DNA from: Rostratula benghalensis
Lineage: Eukaryota; Chordata; Aves; Charadriiformes; Rostratulidae
Assembly: GCA_013399305.1 (NCBI GenBank)
Contig: VXAI01000194.1
Coordinates: 898,341 to 962,340 of the forward strand
Direction: 5' to 3'
Length of the DNA stretch: 64,000 bases
Position numbers and translations under genes: made by a program. Numbering within the stretch: the first letter of the stretch is position 1; every line of letters begins with the position of its first letter. Below the pieces are notes generated by a model. The model was not told the origin of the DNA and searched no databases. It was given only the letters and a program-made list of their open reading frames with translations. Shown here in pieces: positions 23,501 through 34,040 of the stretch.

Positions 23501-25038
23501 TCCTCACTGACACCGGGAAGTTCAAGCTTCTCCTTTGAATACAAACCTGCCTTCAGAGCCCTGCAAACAGAGCCATCCCGGCACCAGTCTGTAACGAAAT
23601 CCCTCTAGTGGAAAACCAGCTTCTATTAGGGCAGAGATACCACAGCCAGTGCTCCTGCAATTAAATCCCCGTGGTGGCATTGCTGTATTTACCTAAGAGG
23701 AGGTGTGGGGAATCTCCAACTGGAGTTACATAGCAATATGGAATACTCTTGCAAATGAATATTTTTTTTTCTTTCAGTCCACATCCCTCAGCATTTAGCA
23801 CATCACAAGGTAGGAAGGGATTTAAATCTCTGCTCTGCACTGTACTTTCCCCCCACACAAAGAACACCTCGCCAGTGCTGCTGCACAGCTCTGCCCTCAC
23901 CCATTAATACTCATCTGAGCATCTTCTCCTACACTGAAAAATCCTGCTCCTTAGAGATTCAGAGCTTGAAATCCTTATAAAGGACACTCATTAAGTCTGG
24001 TCAATAGTAGATCAATCGAGCATCTGATTAGGGTGGTCAAAGAGGGTCTCTGTGTAAGAGCTTGGCTCTGCTGGTGGTTATTTCACCCGCACTGTGTAGG
24101 AGGTGACAGATCACACCATGTGGGACCTCACTGCTCGATGAAATGGAAAAAATCACACCCCCAAATAAAAGTCCTGGGTCCAGTCTCCTATTTGAGCTCA
24201 CAATAGTCCCTCTCCAGAGAGGGAATGCTTAAGAGTTCAATTAAAAAGAAATCATTTTTCCAGTTTGATAAACCTGGGCAGGGTGGTCAATCCCTCCTCA
24301 ATTGAATGCATTTCTCCAACCACTTTTCTCAATAGCCACTTTCACCATCTACAGAGGCTTTTTAATTTTTCTAAGCTGAGGCCTGACAGAACCCATCCTG
24401 CCAGCTGGTGTAATTTCCACAGAAACTTCAGATTTCCAATCAACACCATCTTTGGAAGGAGAATGTAAAGGGCAGCACGTGTAGCAAAAGATGCCCGAAG
24501 GAATGGCAAAGAAACTGGGGTAAGAGGTATACTCTTTGTATGTTATTTTGAAATGTTTTTTAAATGGAGTGAATTCAGCAGCTTAACAGAAATCTAATTT
24601 AGGAAAAAAACATCCAGTCTGTATGAAATTCAATACAAAAAGCTCTTAGCATCTTGTAAAAATGCATTGACACAATTAGAAGCTTACGTGAGCTGAAATT
24701 GTGAGACGACAATAACAAGAAATCAAAGAGCTAAACATTCTCTTGGCCTGCACTGTTTTTTGAAAATTGATATTTACAAGCTATTAAGTTCTTTCTCAGG
24801 CAATTCCTTCTTAGACACAGAAGAAATCAAATTTTACACAGTTTATCCACAGACTACGTTTGCATCAACAAAGGTATCCCAATTTATTTGTGAAGCATTC
24901 GAAGCACCCATTTTTAAAAGCTAACGTGCTTACTCTGCTGCTCCAAAACCCATTACAGAGGCGTTTTCGTAAGACCATCCCCTCATCTTGTCATTGTAAA
25001 TACCTCCTGTGTGCCCCTACTGAAAATTAACTCCTTAC
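20519..25038 (-). other. SRGAP3: SRGAP3 intron 9 (4.5 kb)
   Basis: No CR1 copy recognised. It holds A-rich tracts at 21845-21872 and an unassigned 54-codon minus-strand ORF at 23217-23381 in a locally GC-richer patch. No other exon of the gene is seen. Confidence 0.8.
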
Positions 25039-25236
25039 TGTGAAGTAGAACTGCTCTGTCTCCTGCTGGTTGGCCCGTCTCTTGGCGATGCTGGGTTTGC
25101 TCATGAACGTTTCCGAGACGGTGGATTTGACAGACTCCATGGAGTTGCTGTACTGAAAGCAGTCAGAGACATCAAAGTCCTCTATCGTCACAATGTCCTG
25201 GATTGTCTGCAGCGTAGCTTCCATGGTCTTCTTAAC
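25039..25236 (-). CDS. SRGAP3: SRGAP3 exon 9: coiled-coil extension and linker
   Basis: 198 nt, phase 0 at both ends, encoding about residues 387-452: VKKTMEATLQTIQDIVTIED, FDVSDCFQYSNSMESVKSTV, SETFMSKPSIAKRRANQQET, EQFYFT. It contains the serine-rich stretch SNSMESVKSTVSETF and a basic KRR cluster. The acceptor is CTTGCTGGCCAG and the donor is ACA|GTAAGG. It is the last of the six consecutive symmetric exons. Confidence 0.96.
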
Positions 25237-25862
25237 CTGGCCAGCAAGAAAGAGAGTACTTGAGAAAATGAAGATGGTACGTTGCAAGTAAAGAACAGTG
25301 GTACTAAGTCCCCTGGAGCCTGTTCCTAACAAGCAGATACTACTGGTTTCAGGTCCCGTGTGCCATAACTACAGTGCAAATTTTGCTCCTGCCAGAGGTG
25401 GGAAAGCAGGCTGGGAGAAGGAGATGTAAGGAAATCTACCCTCAAAGCAAAAAGTGCTAGAACAAAGATTTTACAATCATCTTCTCTAACTACATCTACT
25501 GGGCATCAAAGGTAGATATTGAAAACACGACTTTGTGGCACTGTGGGTTTTCACTGAAGGCCAGAATCAACTTCTTAGATATAAAGAAGTGGCAAACTTT
25601 GCCCAAGGAGGATTTAAAAGTGCTTGAACACAGTGATGCAGATCCAGTATTTTGAGCCATCCCCAAATGAATGCCAGTGACCTAGCCTGCCCCTCTTAGC
25701 TGGCCAATTAAGCAAAAATTAGCTCTTAGCTTAAGTGATGGGAATTGACTGTTTTCACTTCAAAAGACCAAATTCCCCTGTTCCTGTTAGCTATTCAAAT
25801 ACACCTTTTGCAACACTGCCAGAGAAAATAGGTGGAAGTAGTACAAGGTCTGTTTAGCTCAC
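25237..25862 (-). other. SRGAP3: SRGAP3 intron 8 (0.6 kb)
   Basis: A short intron. I see no repeat, exon or other element in it. Confidence 0.85.
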
Positions 25863-25964
25863 CTCTTCGTTCTCAATCTTAAGTGTTGATAACCTGGACT
25901 GCAGCTGCTGGCACCGCTGCACCAACTCGCTCTGGACGGGTTGCTGGGCACAGAGCTGGGACTC
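25863..25964 (-). CDS. SRGAP3: SRGAP3 exon 8: coiled-coil extension
   Basis: 102 nt, phase 0 at both ends, encoding about residues 353-386: ESQLCAQQPVQSELVQRCQQ, then LQSRLSTLKIENEE. The heptad pattern of L, C and I fits a coiled coil following the F-BAR core. The first residue is E where I recall A in mammals. The acceptor is GTTTCTCTTCCAG and the donor is GAG|GTGAGC. The exon is symmetric, so skipping would cleanly delete 34 residues, and a (UG)n repeat lies 37 nt upstream of the acceptor. Confidence 0.95.
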
Positions 25965-26000
25965 CTGGAAGAGAAACAGCATCGTTTTCAGAGGGCTGGG

Positions 26001-26032
<32 letters not shown>

Positions 26033-27641
26033 CCTCCCCAGTCATAACCACCGCGAATAGTTCATTGTATTGTGATGAACAAACATCCTCCAAAGTGCTT
26101 CATTTCACATCTTTGTAGCCCTGGATTTCAAGCAGTGGGAAAAGCCTGAGTTCTGTGAAATTGCAGTTCCCTTCCCCACTCTGCTGAGAAGTGAGCGAGA
26201 GAGAGAACACAAACACCAAGAAGAACTAGAAAAAAAGTAGCTACTTTCAGCAACGTCGGTTTGTCGTGAGTTTTGAAAGTCTGAAGGTGCTCTATCACAG
26301 ATATTAGGCTAAATCCCACCCTAAAGCCTCAATGAGAAGCAAGTGTTCCTGTTCACAGACCAAGAAGAATTTGGTTCAGTGTATTATTTACCCAGGGGGT
26401 AGGAGTGGCTGCCCCTGCCCAGCTCAACTACCCGTAGGTACAGCAACAGGTATGAATTACTTTTAATGAAGGCAGTGAAATAAAAAGAAGAGGTTTGGGA
26501 CCTGTCACTCATGCCAGAAGAATGGGTTTCCCTGCACTGTTAAGAATTAACCTGATGCTACAGCAAGAAGCAGCTTCCCTTCTAGTTTGGAATTCTTTAT
26601 TTTTTTATTTTAAAGGAACACACTGACCTCATTGCTTAAGGCTATTGTTTAAAGACAGAAACTGGAATTGGAGTTTTATCACACACGTGAACATGCACCA
26701 TCATACATTCAACCTGGTCTATGCAGACCGTTGGTACAAGACCATCAGCCTGCATTTATAAACCCTCGTTCAGCCTTGAGAGGGACCAAGATAAATGATT
26801 CAGAGAATGTGAGCTGGGAACTGAATGAGAGTCTGCAGGTAATTCTTTTTCTTGCCACGATCTCATAGAATACGACCAGAGCTCAGAAAAACCGAGAGGT
26901 CATTTGCAGTCTGAGGGTTTCACTTCAGAGGGAAGAGACAAAGAGCAGCCTGAAGCAGTGGCTGTAAGAAGAGCCTGGCTGCAAGAGACCATCCTCAGAG
27001 TCTTTCCTCAGTTCTTCAGGGGGAGAATCTAGAAATCCAACCAATTGACCTAAATTATTACATTGTATGTGTGTTCCCATTTAGATTTGTGAACGAGTTT
27101 CAGCTTGTGTGACTTTAAAGAGTTCCCAGATGGGAAACCACATCGTGATAAACCTATAAAGACAGAGATTTTCACTGTCACAATCGAAGTCCTCTGACTT
27201 CCTCATCTCATAGATGCATACAGCACCACTATAAACCATTTGTGCTTTAAGATTACACACCCAAATGCCTCGAAAAGCCAGCATTGAAGTCTTTTTATCT
27301 TGTTGCCCCTTCAAATATCTCACTTTTGAGTCTGTCTCAGGGCACAGAGGTCAACTATGGCTTAAAGGAGAGATTAAAACAGTGTTCCCCATCTACATTC
27401 AGTATTACACCTCATTAAGCATTTTCATCCTCAGTAGCTTTGACAGCCAAAAAGTGAGAGTCAGTTGTGCTCAGACATCTGCGCCATGGGCCTCTGGCTT
27501 AACCTTCAGATCAGCTCCCCTTTCCCCAGGCTCCCTTCTACCTCCCAAAAATAGAGCCAAACAGGTGGCTTTTTAGTGGCTCTGGAAGGCGAGGGAAGCA
27601 GAAAGGCGAAGGAATAAAAATAAGGAGGGATATAAACTGAC
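25965..27641 (-). other. SRGAP3: SRGAP3 intron 7 (1.7 kb)
   Basis: Mostly unremarkable. Close to its 3' end it carries (AC)13 at 26001-26026, which is (UG)n in the transcript, starting 37 nt before the exon 8 acceptor. No CR1 copy or other exon seen. Confidence 0.85.
26001..26032 (-). repeat. (AC)13 microsatellite, (UG)n in the transcript
   Basis: A perfect (AC)13 at 26001-26026 on the plus strand, followed by an imperfect unit. In the SRGAP3 pre-mRNA it reads as (GU)n between -37 and -68 relative to exon 8. Confidence 0.97.
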
Positions 27642-27866
27642 CATATCACCCATGTGCGGCTGAAACTCGAACTTCATGGGCGGACAGAAGACGTTGTTGT
27701 ACATCTCCATCAGGCGCTGCTTGTCACTGTTGGCATCCAGGTTCTCCACGGCGTTCTCGATGGCATCCAGCCCCTCGTGCTTCGACTGCTCCAGGTTTAG
27801 CTCCGCAGACAGGAACGTCCTGAGGGCTCTGTTGAGGCTGGCGTGGTACCCCAGGTCACAACACTG
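27642..27866 (-). CDS. SRGAP3: SRGAP3 exon 7: end of F-BAR domain
   Basis: 225 nt, phase 0 at both ends, encoding about residues 278-352: QCCDLGYHASLNRALRTFLS, AELNLEQSKHEGLDAIENAV, then MEMYNNVFCPPMKFEFQPHM and GDM. This is the C-terminal part of the extended F-BAR unit. The acceptor reads TTTTTCCAGCAG|TGT, a NAGNAG site: use of the first AG gives D-Q-C-C, as in the family, and use of the second drops the glutamine. The donor ATG|GTCAGT has C at +3, an uncommon but functional class. Confidence 0.96.
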
Positions 27867-28979
27867 CTGGAAAAAGGCACACAGCTCCATATGAATAAGC
27901 GAAGAAATTCTGTAGTGGAAATTAAAATGTTGCCGGAGCCTGAAGTTATGGAAATGGATAACAAGTCGTGGATGTTTTATCACCTTCTGGGTACCAGAGC
28001 AATCGCACATCTTTCACTGATCCCAGCAGCATCTTGACCAGGGCTCCTCAGTGGGCCCTAACCAGAAATCTCAACCTCTCACCCCACACAAATTTCAACA
28101 CCGTGCTATGATTCGGCTCCAAGGCAAGCACAGCTACTAGAACACTTTGTGGAGACCTCATGGAGTGCTGGAGAATCCATTTCAGAGTTAAAAAAACAAA
28201 AAGTAACCTAGAATTGGGTGCATTCAGCAGGTTTCTTTGGATTCTAACCTCACTTCCAGGGCTGCTGATTTCCACGGAAAACACTCCAAAATTCTTAAAC
28301 GAAATGATTCAAAGTAAAAGGAAAAAAAATGCACTAAAGAAACAAGACATGGGATTTGGATCATCTGCAAAGTTTAATCTGCATTTAAATTATTCCACCC
28401 AAGATACAGAAAACTGCTTAATTCAGTGCACTTCAGGGCGCCAGAACATGACCTGAACCTCCCAGGGATAAAGAACGGAGTCATCCAAGAAGCGAGCGGC
28501 CACCAGTTGGGATGACTTCATTGCTGGGGTGAAACAGAAGAGGAAAAAAAACCCAACCAAACAAACAAAAAAAAAAAACCCCCAAACTTGCAAGCAGAAA
28601 GCGGTGGTGGTGGTCAAGAATTTCCTGGCTGTCTCTGCCACCAGGGTGATGTCACTGGAAGACAATCGAGCAGCTTCATCCCCACCAGGGCCAGGCAGCC
28701 AAGTCTTCGTGATTCAGAAGGGAGGGAGGAAGGCACTTTTCACTAGCTGATCAGAAACAGCCTGCATTTTTCAGACGTCTACTGAAGTCAGCGAGAAAGG
28801 AGCCCACCTTCTTGGAATGAGAAGCAAGATGACACAGGCGGGGAGGATCTCCAGAAAGACAGAGACCATCTGCTCCATGGCCGCGCTGCTCCGTAGGCAA
28901 AATCCCCATCAAATCCCCTCCTCGCCCGTCATTTGAGTCTCATCACTGTCATTGTGTGCAAACGCCACAAAAACAAAAA

Positions 28980-29088
28980 NNNNNNNNNNNNNNNNNNNNN
29001 NNNNNNNNNNNNNNNNNNNNNNNNNNNNNNNNNNNNNNNNNNNNNNNNNNNNNNNNNNNNNNNNNNNNNNNNNNNNNNNNNNNNNNNN
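28980..29088. other. Assembly gap (109 N)
   Basis: An undetermined run of 109 bases in intron 6. The left flank is A-rich (AACAAAAA) and the preceding 100 bases are relatively CpG-rich. The true length of the gap is unknown. Confidence 1.
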
Positions 29089-31029
29089 ATTCCTCGCTTT
29101 CAGAGAATTTCTGTCCCCGAGTGCTGCTTAGATGCCAGGCTCCTGTGCCAGCAAGCTGTGGCAGGTGGGGAATCTTGTGAAAAAGAGCTGCAGTTGCTGG
29201 TTCGGCTGGAGGCAGAGAATTAAAGGGCGATACATTCAATCAGGAAGAACAAAATCTAGCCAAAAAAATAAAAAACCAACCCACAAAAGAGGCTTGATTG
29301 AGAACTTGCACGTGTGGAGGCAGCCTGGGATCGGCAGCCGCTCGGAGCTCCTGCTCTTCTGCGGGTGCGTGACGGTGACAGCCCCCGCAGTTATTTGGGG
29401 AAAGATCGTCCCAGTTTGGGTCAAGAGTCCAAGGATTGCCTCAGATTGAAGAGGAGCGTCTTGTCCCCTCCCCATCCTGAGGCCAGAGGGCTGCAGAGCC
29501 ACCCAGGGCCACCAGCCTGTCCTCCCTGGGCTCCCCCTGCGCCAGCACCCAGCCGGGATGGTGGGATGGATGGGGGAGTCAAATGGGACACCCCACCTTA
29601 CCCAGCAGCAGCACCACGTTAAGACAGGAAAATCTTTTAGCTTTCAGTTACTGAAGCCAGTGACAGAAAACATTTCCCAGCCCACTCCCCCACTTTATAA
29701 CATTTTTAAAAGTCCAGCGTGCCGTATTTATAAATGTATCAGAGTCTTGCCATCCCCTTTCTGGGTTATATAAATGTTTGATGGAATCATTCTCCAAGGA
29801 AATCAATTTTTTATAAGAATTTAATGATATCTCATTCAAATTCACTTCCCAACATGACAGCTGATTAACCCTTTGCCAGTCAGCAGTCTTCAAACAGGCC
29901 CAAACCAGAAGATTCAAGGAGAAAGAGCCCTCTGTTTTAAAATGCAATTTACATTGGGAAGGGGAAGTAGGAGAGCCTGGAGTAAACAGCGATGATGTAC
30001 CTATTTCTGGAAGAGTAAATAAGCTTCAGGACTCACCAAATACACATGCAGGGGCTTTTGGGGTGGTTTTTTGTTTGTTTGGTTGGTTGGTTTTTTAAAT
30101 TCTGTCCTAGTGACCCTTTCATAAACGCGAGTTAATACAATCTTGCCTGTTACTGTAATATTTCATTAGCATCAAAGAGCTGCCTCAGTCCCCAAAGTCA
30201 GGAAATTCAAAACTACTGGGCTCTGTCAGGAGCAATTTATTGTTCTCAGCTCACGATGAAGAATTAACTCCCTGTTATCCTTCCGTGCACACTGGAGGGG
30301 AAACACAATGTGCTGCACAAACACGACAAGTTTAATGCTGTTGGCCCAACTCAAGCTACTTGGGAGTAACTTTGAAGATTGCTTTTATATTATATTTCAA
30401 AATTCCGTATCATCAAAAGATTACATCAAGGGAAAGAATTAAGACCTGGCTTAAAAAAAAAAAAAAAATTACATTTTTAAGTCAGATGCTTCAGATAACC
30501 ATCACTGGTTATAATTGTTAATTTTCGATCCTTTAGATCAAAGGCATTAGTAAATCTATATTCCCTGGGTCCTAACAATGAGATAACCAAATTCCATCTC
30601 CTTGTGCTCCCAGGCAAGTCCCACATTTTTCCATGCCTTCTGACAACAGAGCAGATAACGCGTATTCTTTGCTTTTAAAGATTATGAGAACTTGCACAGT
30701 AGCGTTAAACTGAACGCTTCGAGGCCCACCAGGGGGGTGGCTCCTCTCCAGGAGCAGCCACAAACCCTGGAACTGCAGAAAATTGGCTGCTTCTCCTGCC
30801 CCACTGCCCCCCCAGTGGCCCAGGGTCACCGAGAGGAGCAGGACCAAGCCAGGTCACCTGCATTTGTCAGCGAATGACTTAAAACATCTCAGGTCTGGGC
30901 TGAGAAATCCTGATGGGTTTATGAAACCCAAATGGGTTCTTTCCTCTAGATGATTCATGAAACTGTTAGTTCAGAACTGAGCCCAGCACATCTGCAGCAT
31001 CTGGGGGAAGACTTACTGCTAGGATTTAT

Positions 31030-31054
31030 AAAAAAAAAAAAAAAAAAAAAAAAA
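31030..31054. repeat. A25 homopolymer
   Basis: 25 consecutive A on the plus strand in intron 6. Confidence 0.95.
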
Positions 31055-31700
31055 TTTAAGATAACTGAATTATTCTGGTGTCAGTTAAATTAATCCCTAC
31101 CTTGCATGTCTCAATACAAAACTAAACATTAAGTTACCATTTGTTAAGAACCCCACGAAGGCACAATTCAAGCTGAGCAAATGTTAATGACCAAAAAAGG
31201 TCTCCCAAGCAGGCAGGAGGTAGGATGGGAACCTGCCTCTTCAGCACAGCCACTTTATAAAGTGGGACCTTTTGAAATAACAGTATTTTTCAAAACCATC
31301 TAGCGCTGACAATCCTGACCTCCAAAGGACAGGTTTAAATAAATACCTGGCAGAAGTGCACTTCATGGGATTTTACAATCAGCTGAATAAATGCATTATA
31401 TATGCTGTTAGGTATTATAATAGCTGACTAATTAGTAGTCATCTGAGTGCTCTTTATTGCTGGTGTCTAGAGACACTTCTGTTCGTTACTCCCTGCTCCT
31501 ACAAAGAAAGTTCCCTTCAGGCTTTGCCGTTGAGTGTTTCTAATTGTGACAGCACTGGGTTGTCCTTGGCCACCAGGGTAAGACCCAGCAGCAGCCAGTG
31601 ACCTCCCCGTGGGGCATCCAGTGCCTTTGATACCCGAGTTCTGCAGGATGCAGAGGGCATCTACCCATTTGTGAAAAGTCTCAGGATTCCTAACGGGCTT

Positions 31701-31905
31701 TCACAGAATCACAGAATGATCTGGGGGTGGAAGGGAATGATCCAGCCCAACCCCCTGCCAGAGCAGGTCCCATAGTTTGAGCCCCTCTCTTGTCCTGTCC
31801 CTGGGCACCACTGAAAAAAAGCCTGGCCCCATCCTCCTGACACCCACCCTTGAAGTATTTATAGGGGTTGATCAGATCCCCCCTCAGCCTTCTGAGGCTT
31901 TTCTG
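31701..31905 (-). mobile_element. CR1 LINE fragment, internally deleted
   Basis: It begins with TCACAGAATCACAGAATGAT, then jumps from the 3' end to the TGTCCTGTCCCTGGGCACCA block, so an internal part is missing. More diverged than the other copies. It lies in intron 6. Confidence 0.82.
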
Positions 31906-32796
31906 AGTTTTTAAAGAAAAGAGATTTGGGGGTTTTTTTTGTTGTGCTTTTGACTAAAAGCAGAATTGATGGCCCTTGAATGCTGGGGGCATCGTTCAGA
32001 TGCAGAACAGAGGGATTTTGCAGGGGAACATGCTCCCTCCACCTTCAGCTCCATGCTAAGGAGCTGGTTTCTGTAACTAGTTTATTTCTTCACCTCTTTG
32101 TACAGAGACCATGAAGGGGCAGAAGTGGTGGAACCTTTGGCGTTGCTGACACCTCTCTGACACCTTTCAGAACCAGACTGGCAGTGCTCTGCAGTCCCAG
32201 TAACAGAAGAAACGCATCAAATTGCTGTGGAGCTGGTGGGCTGGGGCATCAGAGAATGGCAAGTCTAAAAAGCAGCGAGGTTCATCCCTCTTGTGAAATA
32301 TGCTAGAGAAAGCACTAACCTTGAAATACACGGAATTTTTCAAAACAGGTTAAAGGTGGCTTTAGAAAATGGTTTTCTCCTGAGCTCTTTTACCAACTGG
32401 TCTACTCTTTTACAGCTAACATGCTCCTTTTTTTAAATGTGCTTCTGAGTTATCATCTTGAGGGTTTGCTTAAAATAGTAAACAGAAAATGTCAAGCAAC
32501 AGTGTGGTACTGCTACGGAGTTTCACTTTAACTAAGAAACCCCTCCTTCTGCACATTTCAATGCCAGGTTTCCCGTGTGAGCTTTTCTCTGTGCAGCAGA
32601 CTCCCCATAAAGCATCTCAGAAAAGCTCCATTAACAGCTTAATGACCAATTATCACACCTTGGTGTTACTCCCTAAGCTGCCCACCCAAGGCCATCACTC
32701 CAGAGCTGCGCAGAGGTGAGCAGGTACGTGATGCTGAAGGAGGAGAGGGTTAATGGCAGGGACATTCACTGCAGACACCCAAGCAGCAGCACTTAC

Positions 32797-32925
32797 ATCA
32801 ATGAGATCAGAGAGGTCATGAATGTAATACTTGAACACAGAGGCGTTGGTGGCTTCCAGAGCCAGCAGATACTCGTTTCTTGCCTTAATAGCCTTCAGTC
32901 TGTTTTCTGTGTACTTCGCTTGGCG
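32797..32925 (-). CDS. SRGAP3: SRGAP3 exon 6: F-BAR domain
   Basis: 129 nt, phase 0 at both ends, encoding about residues 235-277: RQAKYTENRLKAIKARNEYL, then LALEATNASVFKYYIHDLSD and LID. The basic stretch matches the membrane-facing helix of F-BAR domains in this family, and FKYYIHDLSDLID is nearly invariant in srGAPs. The acceptor is CTCTTGTAG and the donor is GAT|GTAAGT, the consensus donor. It is easy to miss because no long open frame on the minus strand covers it; it was found by reading the strand directly between exons 5 and 7. Confidence 0.95.
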
Positions 32926-33824
32926 CTACAAGAGAAACCAAAACCAGAATTTATTTTAAAAAAGAGGTGTGACAGGAGGAGGGGCATTCCCAGTATCCCC
33001 ACCGTGTACTGGACAAACCTTCCCTTGCTCCCACAGCTTCTGTTCTTTGGCGTTCCAATTTTATCAAGACTCAGAGACTTAGAGTTCAGATTATTGAGAT
33101 GTTTTAATCCATTACTATATTAGATGGCTCTGCATTCAAAGGTTTGTCTGAAAAGAGACTGTGGGTTGGGGAGGATTAAGGGCAGGATGAAGGAAGGAGG
33201 TGGGTTTCTGAGGTTATGGCCCAGCTCCAGCGCTACCCGAGCGGCTGCTCCAAGCCCACAGGTAATCTGAGGGCTGCCACGGGCACTCCTCCTCTTCCAG
33301 CAGAAATTAGCCCTAAACTTAGTCCTTTTGGAGCTTCAATTAAACCAGAAATAACTCTTCGCCTTCAACTGGCTTGAATCTTGGCGCTGAGCTGCTTATC
33401 TGACTGACTGACTGCTAAGGCAACTGGTTCTGCCCGAGAAGCCAGGCTGGGACTGCGTGTCTCCCCGTAGCACCAGTCAGACCTGAAGCTGACATGAAAG
33501 GGTAAACAACAACCTCATACCCTGCACAAGAAATAAAGGAAAGTTGTTACCCATGGCTCGGAAGAAGGCGGTTGTTACTTTCCTAACCCTACCCTCGTTT
33601 TAGCTCGCTGGGCCATGGCTGTGGAACCTGGGATAACACAAAATGCAAATCTCCTCAAGGAGACCTGGTGCCAGCTTTTCCCTTTCCCAAATCTCGAGCG
33701 CTTACGAATTGTGCAAAAACTGAGAATTTGAATGTCACAAAGGAGGGACCCTCAGTAGCCCCTGTGCTGAACAAAGGTCCCCTCCAAGCGCTCTACACAA
33801 GCAGAAACACCACCAGGGAAGTAC
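32926..33824 (-). other. SRGAP3: SRGAP3 intron 5 (0.9 kb)
   Basis: A short intron with no repeat or additional feature that I can recognise. The acceptor side is pyrimidine-rich only over a few bases (CTCTTGTAG). Confidence 0.85.
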
Positions 33825-34040
33825 CTTCTCCTTCATTTTCTCTATTTTTTTGACAGAGCTCCGTCGAACGTGTTTTTCTTCGAACTTGACGTTGGAGGTT
33901 GAGTCAGGGGAGCGTGGCGTCTGCTTGTCCTCTTGCTTCACAGACTTCCCAATCTGCTTTTCTTCCTGCTTCTCTGCCTCCTTCAGTTTGCTCTGAGCAC
34001 TGATGCTGTCGGCGTTGTACATGTGGTAGGTTTTCATAAC
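33825..34040 (-). CDS. SRGAP3: SRGAP3 exon 5: F-BAR domain with srGAP3-specific loop
   Basis: 216 nt, phase 0 at both ends, encoding about residues 163-234. It opens with VMKTYHMYNADSISAQSKL, continues through KEAEKQEEKQIGKS, a polar insert containing TPRSPDSTSN, and ends HVRRSSVKKIEKMKEK. The insert is the part that differs most between srGAP1, 2 and 3, and here it matches srGAP3. It carries two proline-directed sites (TP and SP) and a basic RRSS motif, which are plausible phosphorylation sites by inference only. The acceptor is TGCTGCAG and the donor is AAG|GTACTT. Confidence 0.96.

Larger units (their letters stand above)
27867..32796 (-). other. SRGAP3: SRGAP3 intron 6 (4.9 kb, contains assembly gap)
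   Basis: It holds the run of N at 28980-29088, a partial CR1 (31701-31905, minus), an A25 run (31030-31054), an A16 run (30453-30468), a CA/A-rich stretch (28539-28583) and a T/G-rich stretch (30063-30096). A short ATG-initiated open segment with a good start context and a donor lies at 28808-28878, next to the gap. Confidence 0.8.
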
